Origin: GCA-020348445 sp965372465
Lineage (GTDB): Archaea; Thermoplasmatota; Thermoplasmata; GCA-020350865
DNA: 7,663 bases
Reading direction: 5' to 3'
Assembly: GCA_965372465.1 (NCBI GenBank)
Contig: CBDVCK010000180.1
Location: 1-7,663 of the forward strand
The position numbers and the translations under genes are program-made. The notes beneath the pieces are model-generated. The model did no database searches and was not told the DNA's origin. It saw only the letters and a program-made list of their open reading frames with translations. Of the stretch, positions 1-6,450 are shown piece by piece. Position 1 is the stretch's first letter. Every line of letters starts with the position of its first letter.

Positions 1-1997
1 CATCAAGCTCAAATGTAAAACTTGCTGAAATGCTTGGTATAGACCTTGACGAAAATGGTTTCTTTAAGGAAAATGTAGAAGAAAATGACCCTATAGCAAC
101 TTCCAGAGAAGGTATATACATCGCAGGTTGCGCCCAGGGACCCAAGGATATCCCAGATTCAGTTGCACAGGCATCCGCAGCCTCGGCAAGAGCACAGGTT
201 TTTGTTAAGGAGAGGGTTGAAACCCAAGGTGTTGATGAAGGTAAAGAGCAAAAACCGACAACAGATGAACTGGCGGATTATGAGAAAGATATTGCACAAG
301 AGCCCCGAATTGGTATATTTGTTTGCCACTGCGGTGTAAACATCGGTGGGATTGTGGATGTTAAAGAGGTTGTTGAATTCGCAAGGAATCTTCCAGGTGT
401 GATTGAGGCACAGCACAATCTCTTTACCTGCTCGGAAAGTACCCAGACCTTAATCGAGGATACAATAAAAAAACGAAAATTAAACAGGGTGATTGTAGCT
501 GCGTGCACCCCAAGAACTCATGAACCGCTATTCCGGGAAACCTGTTCAAAGGCAGGACTGAATCCCTATCTTTTCGAGATGACAAATATAAGGGAGCATT
601 GCTCTTGGGTTCACTCCCACCAAAAAGAAGAAGCCACAAGAAAGGCAAAGGAACTCTTACGAATGGCGGTTGCAAAGGCCCAGATGCTCAAGCCCCTTAC
701 ACCCAAAACCGTTTCCATTGAGCAAAAGGCCCTGGTGATTGGCGGAGGGATTGCAGGAATTCAAGCAGCACTTGACATATCAAATGTGGGCATTCCAACA
801 ATTTTGGTGGAGAAGCAATCAAAGCTTGGTGGAAGATTAAACGAAATAAACACTTTATCCCCCTCAAATGTGAAATCATCTGAATTTCTAAAGGGCAAAC
901 TTACCCAATTGGACTCTTCAAATGTGCAAATATTTATGGATTGCGAGATCGAAAGTCTCGAGGGTTATGTGGGTAACTTTGAGGTAACTCTAAAATCCAA
1001 GGGTAAAAAATCAGGTAAGAAAGAGCATAAATTCAGAGTCGGTGCTATCGTGATTGCTATGGGTGCGGGATTATACGAGCCAGAAGGCAAGTTTTCCTAT
1101 GAAAAATTCCCCAACATCATAACAAACCTCGAGCTTGAACAACAATTGGCACGCAAGAAAACCCCCTTTAGGAATGAGAATATAACCTTCATTTTATGTG
1201 TGGGTGCAAGGGAAAAAGTAGGTAACCGCACATGCTCACGATACTGCTGTCAAGTGGCAATCAAACAGGCAATCGAGCTTGCTAGGGTTAACAATCACGT
1301 GACTGTCATATATAGGGATATTCGAACATTTGGGAAGGGAGCAGAAGAGATGTACAAGGAGGCATCGGATCTTGGAGTGGATTTTATACGTTACCATGAA
1401 GACAGGCCCCCGAAAATACAAAAAAATGGCAAAGGCCTGAAAGTATACGATACCTTGCTGCAGGAGAAAATCAATCTCGGATGTGACAAAATTGTTCTCG
1501 TGGTTCCCATGACACCTCCGGATGATGCAAAGAGGTTTCAGGATTTGCTCAAGATCCCGAGAGGTGAAGACGGATTCTTCTTGGAGCTGCATCCCAAACT
1601 CGCACCCCTTCAAACCAATACAGAAGGCATTTTCCTTTGCGGAACGGTACAAGGGCCGAAGAACCTGCAAGATACAATTGCTCAGGCAAGTGGTGCCGCC
1701 TCCCAGGCAATAGCGTTACTTTCCAGAAATGTTAGCGTGGTGGAAGCTGCTGTAGCAAAAGTGGATGAAAATATCTGCTGGGGTTGCGGAACTTGCACCG
1801 AGATATGCGAATACGGAGCACCAAGCCTTACCCAAATAGAAGAGGAAAAGGTGGTTAGCCAGATCAACGAAGCCCTCTGCAAGGGTTGTGGGACCTGTGC
1901 TGTTTCATGTCCCTCCGGGGCGGTTACTCCGCAGCATTTCACAAGGGATCAGATTCTCAGTATGATTTCAGCTTTTGGGGGTGACATAAATTCCTGA
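1..1997 (+). CDS. hdrA: Tandem HdrA-type FAD/iron-sulfur protein, 5' end outside window
   Basis: The reading frame is open from base 3, so the gene begins upstream; 664 codons are visible. Residues are counted with the Met codon at 30 as 1. Residues 1-60 are the C-terminal end of one HdrA flavin module (GCAQGPKDIPDSVAQASAA). After a charged linker (61-91), a second HdrA module starts at 92: N-terminal Cys-rich domain (VCHCGVN at 99-104, FTCSE, CTPRTHEP, REHCSWVH), FAD-binding GGGIAGIQ at 238-245, the HdrA-type C-x11-C-x3-CC motif (C390, C402, C406, C407), a repeated QGPKNLQDTIAQASGAA segment, then two 4Fe-4S sites (C583/586/589/593 and C617/620/623/627). The second module lacks the DCSICIL segment and the inserted two-cluster ferredoxin domain present in the HdrA encoded at 3575-6082. 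In HdrABC complexes HdrA holds the bifurcating flavin; this copy is probably a cytosolic electron conduit or modified flavin hub (inference). It overlaps the next gene by 8 bases. Confidence 0.9.
   Translation, partial: SSSNVKLAEMLGIDLDENGFFKENVEENDPIATSREGIYIAGCAQGPKDIPDSVAQASAASARAQVFVKERVETQGVDEGKEQKPTTDELADYEKDIAQEPRIGIFVCHCGVNIGGIVDVKEVVEFARNLPGVIEAQHNLFTCSESTQTLIEDTIKKRKLNRVIVAACTPRTHEPLFRETCSKAGLNPYLFEMTNIREHCSWVHSHQKEEATRKAKELLRMAVAKAQMLKPLTPKTVSIEQKALVIGGGIAGIQAALDISNVGIPTILVEKQSKLGGRLNEINTLSPSNVKSSEFLKGKLTQLDSSNVQIFMDCEIESLEGYVGNFEVTLKSKGKKSGKKEHKFRVGAIVIAMGAGLYEPEGKFSYEKFPNIITNLELEQQLARKKTPFRNENITFILCVGAREKVGNRTCSRYCCQVAIKQAIELARVNNHVTVIYRDIRTFGKGAEEMYKEASDLGVDFIRYHEDRPPKIQKNGKGLKVYDTLLQEKINLGCDKIVLVVPMTPPDDAKRFQDLLKIPRGEDGFFLELHPKLAPLQTNTEGIFLCGTVQGPKNLQDTIAQASGAASQAIALLSRNVSVVEAAVAKVDENICWGCGTCTEICEYGAPSLTQIEEEKVVSQINEALCKGCGTCAVSCPSGAVTPQHFTRDQILSMISAFGGDINS
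1977..1984 (+). promoter_or_regulatory. Strong ribosome binding site deciding the ATT start of mvhD
   Basis: GGGGGTGA pairs with the usual anti-SD sequence over eight bases with a single G-U wobble. It lies inside the end of the hdrA coding sequence, and 5 bases (CATAA) separate it from ATT at 1990. This is normal spacing and the best reason to place initiation at that ATT. Confidence 0.65.
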
Positions 1998-2421
1998 TTT
2001 CGAACCAAAAATACTAGCTTTCGCCTGCAACTGGTGCTCTTATGCAGGGGCGGATTTGGCAGGAATTTCCAGGAAGCAGTACCCTACCAATGTCAGAATA
2101 ATACGTGTAATGTGCTCTGGTCGTGTGGAACCGGGATTTGTCCTCAGCGCCTTTGAAAACGGTGCTGACGGTGTATTGATCACAGGCTGCCATATTGGTG
2201 ACTGTCATTATAAATCAGGTAATAAAAACGCTGAGAAAATGGTAATACAGGCCAAAGAGCTTCTTTCTACCCTTGGAATAGGTAAAGAAAGGTTGCGCCT
2301 TGAGTGGATCTCCGCCTCGGAAGGCCAGAGGTTTGCAAATGTGATGACGGATTTCACAGAAAATGTGCAGAATATGGGACCGAATCCCTTGTTTCCGAAG
2401 GAGGGGGAGGTCAGAAAATGA
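1990..2421 (+). CDS. mvhD: MvhD-type [2Fe-2S] electron-transfer subunit, probable ATT start
   Basis: A 143-residue protein of the MvhD/FlpD family, which passes electrons from a hydrogenase or dehydrogenase to HdrA. Family cysteines are all present: CNWCSYAGAD (C13, C16), MCSGRV (C42) and GCHIGDCHY (C67, C72). The C-terminal part keeps the family's RLRLEWISASEG segment. The start is unusual: the frame is closed by TAA at 1987-1989, and the first NTG codon is TTG at 2056, which would remove the CNWC motif. ATT at 1990 gives the family-like N-terminus (M)PDFEPKILAF and has a strong SD 5 bases upstream. Alternatives are ATA at 2011 without an SD, a +1 frameshift from hdrA, or a sequence error. 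The first 8 bases overlap the end of hdrA, and the stop overlaps the next start as ATGA. It closely resembles the MvhD domain at the end of the HdrA encoded at 3575-6082. Identity is firm; the exact start is inferred. Confidence 0.87.
   Translation: MPDFEPKILAFACNWCSYAGADLAGISRKQYPTNVRIIRVMCSGRVEPGFVLSAFENGADGVLITGCHIGDCHYKSGNKNAEKMVIQAKELLSTLGIGKERLRLEWISASEGQRFANVMTDFTENVQNMGPNPLFPKEGEVRK
2406..2411 (+). promoter_or_regulatory. Ribosome binding site of the HdrC-HdrB gene
   Basis: GGAGGT lies 6 bases before ATG 2418. It selects this ATG, within an ATGA overlap with the mvhD stop, over an in-frame extension running back to 2304 that only shadows mvhD. Confidence 0.75.
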
Positions 2422-3578
2422 AGGACAGCATCAAATCTGCATTCAAGGATACAAAGGCATATTACTGTATAGAATGCGGAAAATGTACAAGTGCCTGTCC
2501 CATATCAATTTACTTCCCCGGATTCTCGCCGAGATTACTAGTTAAAAAAGCACTCCTTGATTTCGAAGAGGACTTACTCTCTGATAAAAATATATGGGAC
2601 TGTTTAACTTGTAACCGATGTAATGATGTATGTAATTCGGATGTACATTTACCAGAATTTATAAGGGCTATAAGAGAGGAGGCTCAGCCCACTGGTAACG
2701 CAGGATGCGAATCCCACTGCGGTGTCCCTCAGGCTGTTTCGAGAATCATGGCAAACCCTAATATCACTCAGAACAGATTGGAATGGCTTGAAAAGGATAT
2801 GAAGGTCTCAAATGAAAAAGGCGAGTACCTCTTGTGGGTCGGATGCGCCCCATATCACAAAACCATTTTCTCGGAGTTCGATGAAGGAACAGATATACCA
2901 AAAGCGGCAGTTAGGTTGCTTAATTTCTTTGGTATTGAGCCTGTTGTTTTACCAAATGAGAAATGCTGCGGTCATGACATGCTATGGTTGGGGCAAAAGA
3001 AGACTTTTAAGGATCTGCGAGAGCAGAACAAAAAGGCATTAGAAGATTCTAAAGCAGACAGAATCATCACAACCTGTGCCGAGGGTTATTATACCTTGAA
3101 AAATGATTATAATTTGAATGCCGAGATTATTCATATTTCACAGTTTCTTGCGGATAAATTCGAAAATGAAACCCCGAAATTTCGGGTATCGAAGAATAAG
3201 AAAGTTACATATCATGATCCCTGCAGGTTGGGTAGATTTGCAGGGGAGTACGAGGCTCCAAGAAAGGTGCTTGATGCCATATCCGGCATGGAATTTGTGG
3301 AGATGGAGAAGAGTAAACACAAATCACCATGTTGCGGTGTTTCCGCCTGGATGAATTGCGATGATTCATCAAAAAAAATGAGGCTTGCAAAGCTTGAAAT
3401 GGCCAGGGATGCGGAGGCTGAGACATTGATTACAAACTGCCCGAAATGCAGGATACATCTTAAATGTTATACCTCCAATTCACATGTCAATCCCCAGGTA
3501 GAAATGGAGGTGGAGGACTTGACTGTCCTTGCAGCCAAATCCCTGGGACTATCAGGAAAAAGGAGGTCGAGAGCATGA
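2418..3578 (+). CDS. HdrC-HdrB fusion (HdrD-like) heterodisulfide reductase subunit
   Basis: A 386-residue protein with HdrC-like and HdrB-like parts in the order seen in HdrD. Residues 1-90 carry two 4Fe-4S sites: C17/20/23/27 in CIECGKCTSACP and C62/65/68/72 in CLTCNRCNDVC. Two CCG domains follow. The second is complete: C269, C305-C306 and CPKC at 341-344. The first has C143, C183-C184 and C220, but its final CxxC reads CAEG, with Gly223 where the fifth ligand is expected. In HdrB each CCG domain binds a non-cubane 4Fe-4S cluster that reduces a disulfide such as CoM-S-S-CoB; the substrate here is unknown. C97 and C101 in the linker are extra cysteines. No membrane segment is seen, so it is probably cytosolic and partnered with the HdrA proteins encoded on both sides. 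Both ends are ATGA overlaps. Other CCG proteins (GlpC, LutA types) share the architecture, but the neighbours favour Hdr. Confidence 0.9.
   Translation: MKDSIKSAFKDTKAYYCIECGKCTSACPISIYFPGFSPRLLVKKALLDFEEDLLSDKNIWDCLTCNRCNDVCNSDVHLPEFIRAIREEAQPTGNAGCESHCGVPQAVSRIMANPNITQNRLEWLEKDMKVSNEKGEYLLWVGCAPYHKTIFSEFDEGTDIPKAAVRLLNFFGIEPVVLPNEKCCGHDMLWLGQKKTFKDLREQNKKALEDSKADRIITTCAEGYYTLKNDYNLNAEIIHISQFLADKFENETPKFRVSKNKKVTYHDPCRLGRFAGEYEAPRKVLDAISGMEFVEMEKSKHKSPCCGVSAWMNCDDSSKKMRLAKLEMARDAEAETLITNCPKCRIHLKCYTSNSHVNPQVEMEVEDLTVLAAKSLGLSGKRRSRA
3562..3567 (+). promoter_or_regulatory. Ribosome binding site of hdrA-mvhD
   Basis: GGAGGT, 7 bases before ATG 3575. It fixes the start at the ATGA overlap rather than at an in-frame codon at 3464, whose extra 37 residues merely read through the preceding gene in another frame. 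Confidence 0.75.
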
Positions 3579-6082
3579 GTGAAGCAGCACTCGAAAATAA
3601 AGCTGAGAATGAAGAGTCGAAGGATTCGGAAAAACCTACAAACAAACCCAGAGTGGGTGTCTATGTATGCCACTGCGGATTGAATATCGCAGGTTCCGTT
3701 GACTGCGAATCGGTGGCAAAATATGCAGAGGATCTGGATTGTGTCGTGCTCTCGAAACACAACAGGTACACATGTTCCGAGCCTGGACAGGAGGAGATCA
3801 AAAATGATATCAAAGAGCATAACCTGGACAAGATCGTGGTTGCCTCCTGCACACCGAGACTTCATGAGCCTACGTTCAGATCCACATGCGAGGCTGCAGG
3901 TCTCAACAAGTACAATTTCGAGATGGCAAATATCAGAGAGCACTGCTCCTGGGTGCACCTGCACGATAGAGAAGCTGCAACTGATAAGGCAAAAGACCTT
4001 GTAAGAATGGCTGTAGCCAAGGCCAAGCTGCTCGAGCCCCAGGTGGAAACCGAAGTGCCTGTGATCAGAAAATCTCTTGTCATTGGAGCCGGGGTCGCAG
4101 GAATCCAGGCGTCACTGGATCTGGCAGATGCTGGTTACAAGGTTTATCTTGTGGAAAAGGAGCCCTCAATCGGTGGGAAGATGGCCCAAATCGACAAGAC
4201 ATTTCCCACAATGGACTGTTCTATTTGCATTCTGGCACCGAAAATGGCGGAGGCAGGACGCCATCCAAATATCGAGTTGATTACCAATGCAGAGGTTACA
4301 GGTATTTCAGGTTACATTGGCAATTTCAACGTTACCATCCATAAAACCCCAAGATATGTGACAGATGACTGTACCGCATGCGGGGATTGCAGTGACGTCT
4401 GTCCCATAGGCAAGCCCAATGAATTTGATATCGGCCTTGCCTTGCGAAAGGCGATTTACACACCATTTGCACAGGCTGTACCCTCATCATATATTATCAA
4501 CATGGAGGACTGCCTCGGTTACAAACCAATAGCATGCGGAAAATGCAAAGAGAAGTGCGAGCGTGAGGCAATAGATTTCGATCAGGTACCGGAGGATATC
4601 ACAGTTGACGTGGGAACCGTTATAGTTGCAACTGGTGTCGATGTATATGATCCAACTGTTCTTGATGATTACGGTTATACACGGTACGAAAATGTCATTA
4701 CATCCATGGAATTCGAGCGTTTGATCAATGCCGGGGGCCCTTCAATGGGAAGACTCATAAGACCCTCCGATGGTAAGATCCCAAAGAAAGTGGGTTTCAT
4801 ACAATGTATCGGTTCAAGAAGCCAAAAGAAAGGAAACCCTTACTGCAGTAATGTATGCTGCATGAACACAATCAAGGACTCGCTCCTTATTAAAGAACAC
4901 TGGCCCGATACTGAAATCGAGGTATTTTACATCGATATCAGGGCCTTTGGCAAGGGCTTTGAGGACCTGTATAAGAGAAGCAAGGAGGAGGGAGTGGCTT
5001 TCATTAGAGGGATTCCTGCTGAAATCGTGGAAGACAAGGACACGAGGAACCTGAAAATAAAGGTGGAAGAAACAGCCATGGGCAAGATAATAGACAGGGA
5101 GTTCGAAATGATCATTCTGAGCGTTGGTATAGAACCAAGACATGACAGTGATGTTGTGCAAAAATTACTCACCCTCTCCAGGACAAGCGACGGTTTCTTT
5201 ATGGAGGCACATCCCAAGTTGAGACCTGTTGATGCCCCTACCCCAGGTGTTTTCATGTGCGGCTGTGCCGAGGGACCCAAGGATATAAAGGACAGTGTTA
5301 CACAGGCTTCTGCTGCCGCATCAAGGGCAAATATCCTCATGGCAAAGGGCAAGGTTACTGTGGAAGCAATAACCTCGAAAATAGACCCCGGGATATGCAC
5401 GGGATGTGGAAAATGTGCCAAGGTCTGTCCCTACCATGCAATCGAAGTGGATAAGGAAAATAAGACGGCGAAAGTCATAGAGGCAGCATGTTCAGGTTGC
5501 GGGACCTGTGGTGCCGAATGTCCCTTTGAGGCCATAACCATGCGACATTTCACAGACCCGCAAATTTACTCTCAAATAGAGGCAGCAACTGAATATTCTC
5601 CCGAGAAAAAAGCTGTGGCTTTCTGCTGTAACTGGTGCTCTTATGCAGGAGCTGATTTTGCAGGCGTTTCCAGAATGCAGTATCCTCCGAACGTTCGGAT
5701 CATCAGAACCATGTGCTCGGGAAGGGTGTCAGAAAAGTTCGTGTTAAAGGCATTTGAGAGGGGAGCCGCTGCCGTGCTCGTATCAGGCTGTCATATAGGT
5801 GACTGTCACTATATCGATGCAAATCACCATACAAAAAGAAGGGTGGAGAAGCTCTGGAACCTTCTTGAGAAAAACGGAATAGACAAAAACCGTCTTCAAC
5901 TTGCCTGGATTTCCGCTGCCGAAGGAGAGAAGTTTGCCTCCAAAATCAAGGAGATGGATAGAATTGTACAAGGTGTTAGCAAAGCCGAGATCGATAATAC
6001 CGTTTCCTGGCTTAAGGATAGAAAAGCCAAGAAGGAAAAGAAGAAAAAAGAGAAAGAAACTAAGGGGAAGGTGGAATCATGA
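3575..6082 (+). CDS. hdrA: HdrA electron-bifurcating flavoprotein fused to MvhD
   Basis: An 835-residue protein with all HdrA modules plus a C-terminal MvhD. In order: N-terminal Cys-rich domain (VCHCGLN at 31-37, TCSEPG, CTPRLHEP, REHCSWVH); FAD-binding GAGVAGIQ at 171-178; DCSICIL at 214-220; inserted ferredoxin domain with C266/269/272/276 and C313/321/324/328; HdrA-type C-x12-C-x3-CC cluster motif (C411, C424, C428, C429); flavin-domain end GCAEGPKDIKDSVTQASAAA near 563-582; C-terminal ferredoxin domain with C608/611/614/618 and C639/642/645/649; then MvhD (CNWC at 685-688, C714, C739, C744). In characterised HdrABC-MvhAGD complexes electrons enter through MvhD and the C-terminal ferredoxin domain, split at FAD, and leave through HdrC/HdrB and the inserted domain towards ferredoxin. 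Every cofactor site for that is present here. No hydrogenase subunit is visible, so the donor is unknown. The last 22 residues are about half lysine. ATGA overlaps flank the gene. Confidence 0.95.
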   Translation: MSEAALENKAENEESKDSEKPTNKPRVGVYVCHCGLNIAGSVDCESVAKYAEDLDCVVLSKHNRYTCSEPGQEEIKNDIKEHNLDKIVVASCTPRLHEPTFRSTCEAAGLNKYNFEMANIREHCSWVHLHDREAATDKAKDLVRMAVAKAKLLEPQVETEVPVIRKSLVIGAGVAGIQASLDLADAGYKVYLVEKEPSIGGKMAQIDKTFPTMDCSICILAPKMAEAGRHPNIELITNAEVTGISGYIGNFNVTIHKTPRYVTDDCTACGDCSDVCPIGKPNEFDIGLALRKAIYTPFAQAVPSSYIINMEDCLGYKPIACGKCKEKCEREAIDFDQVPEDITVDVGTVIVATGVDVYDPTVLDDYGYTRYENVITSMEFERLINAGGPSMGRLIRPSDGKIPKKVGFIQCIGSRSQKKGNPYCSNVCCMNTIKDSLLIKEHWPDTEIEVFYIDIRAFGKGFEDLYKRSKEEGVAFIRGIPAEIVEDKDTRNLKIKVEETAMGKIIDREFEMIILSVGIEPRHDSDVVQKLLTLSRTSDGFFMEAHPKLRPVDAPTPGVFMCGCAEGPKDIKDSVTQASAAASRANILMAKGKVTVEAITSKIDPGICTGCGKCAKVCPYHAIEVDKENKTAKVIEAACSGCGTCGAECPFEAITMRHFTDPQIYSQIEAATEYSPEKKAVAFCCNWCSYAGADFAGVSRMQYPPNVRIIRTMCSGRVSEKFVLKAFERGAAAVLVSGCHIGDCHYIDANHHTKRRVEKLWNLLEKNGIDKNRLQLAWISAAEGEKFASKIKEMDRIVQGVSKAEIDNTVSWLKDRKAKKEKKKKEKETKGKVES
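6014..6079 (+). other. Lysine-rich C-terminal tail of HdrA-MvhD
   Basis: Residues 814-835 contain 11 lysines in 22 positions, mixed with glutamate (KAKKEKKKKEKE). The tail lies beyond the conserved MvhD fold and is absent from the free-standing MvhD encoded at 1990-2421. It is probably a disordered or helical charged extension of unknown role. Confidence 0.7.
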
Positions 6083-6450
6083 AGATGTGGAGAAAACCAC
6101 TGGATGCAGATGAGTTCAATCCTCCGAAAGGCAATGTGTATATTATAGATGAGCGCTGTAAGGGGTGTGGATTCTGCGAGGAGTTTTGCCCTAGAAAGGT
6201 CCTTGCGGAATCCGAGAGATTCAATTCCAAGGGCTATCATCCCCCCGAGGTTGTCAATCCTGATGACTGTGTGGACTGCGAGCTGTGTGAGCTCATTTGC
6301 CCTGAATTTGCCATTTTTGTACTGGACGAAAAGGAGGCAAAGAAAAGAGAGTCTAAGAGAAAGTCCGGTACAAAAAATGATTCTAAAACAAAACAAAAGA
6401 AAAAGAAGACTACCAAAAAACAAACCAACAAGAAGGAGGAGAGAAAATGA
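6079..6450 (+). CDS. korD: Two-cluster 4Fe-4S ferredoxin, KorD-type subunit with Lys-rich tail
   Basis: A 123-residue protein. Residues 20-80 form a bacterial-type ferredoxin fold with two 4Fe-4S sites: C27/30/33/37 (CKGCGFCEEFCP) and C64/67/70/74 (CVDCELCELICP). A short ferredoxin directly before a KorA gene is typical of the delta subunit of four-subunit 2-oxoglutarate:ferredoxin oxidoreductases, which takes electrons from the thiamine-pyrophosphate centre to soluble ferredoxin. The segments GFCEEFCPRKVLA and KGYHPPEVVN fit KorD. Such subunits are usually about 70-90 residues. The remaining 40 residues here are an extension with 17 Lys and 3 Arg. Start ATG 6079 overlaps the hdrA stop as ATGA, with a purine-rich SD (AAGGTGG at 6068-6074). 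The stop overlaps the korA start in the same way. The position between HdrA-MvhD and KorA makes it a candidate electron link between the two enzymes (inference). Confidence 0.88.
   Translation: MKMWRKPLDADEFNPPKGNVYIIDERCKGCGFCEEFCPRKVLAESERFNSKGYHPPEVVNPDDCVDCELCELICPEFAIFVLDEKEAKKRESKRKSGTKNDSKTKQKKKKTTKKQTNKKEERK
6328..6447 (+). other. A-rich segment encoding the lysine-rich ferredoxin tail
   Basis: Residues 84-123 of the ferredoxin have 20 basic residues in 40, with Ser, Thr, Gln and Glu between them and no hydrophobic residue apart from one Ala. The DNA is strongly A-rich on the plus strand and contains the SD of korA (GGAGG, 6435-6439). It is low-complexity sequence, not a regular tandem repeat. 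Confidence 0.75.
6435..6439 (+). promoter_or_regulatory. Ribosome binding site of korA
   Basis: GGAGG within AAGGAGGA, 7 bases before ATG 6447. It lies inside the lysine-rich tail codons of the ferredoxin gene and fixes the korA start at the ATGA overlap. Confidence 0.75.

Noticed and set aside
1236..1670. 144-codon antisense open frame opposite hdrA
   Set aside because: No recognisable motif, located opposite a strongly conserved coding region; best explained as a shadow frame.
2304..2417. N-terminal extension of the HdrC-HdrB fusion
   Set aside because: These codons overlap mvhD in another frame and show no family similarity; ATG 2418 has GGAGGT 6 bases upstream and an ATGA overlap.
2056..2421. 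Shorter MvhD starting at TTG 2056
   Set aside because: It would delete the CNWCSYAGAD motif with two cluster cysteines and has no SD at the right distance; the frame is conserved back to 1990.
3366..3380. A8 run followed by ATG in the HdrC-HdrB gene as a slippage site or internal start
   Set aside because: The frame is conserved through the run (SSKKMRLAK) and no SD precedes the ATG.
3464..3574. 37-residue N-terminal extension of HdrA-MvhD
   Set aside because: It lies entirely within the end of the HdrC-HdrB gene and looks like out-of-frame translation; ATG 3575 has a good SD.
3467..3964. 165-codon antisense open frame opposite the start of hdrA-mvhD
   Set aside because: Shadow of a conserved sense gene with no plausible start signal or domain.
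5896..6423. 175-codon antisense frame with a Phe/Leu-rich stretch resembling membrane segments
   Set aside because: The hydrophobic look comes from the complement of lysine codons (AAA/AAG to TTT/CTT) in the Lys-rich tails.
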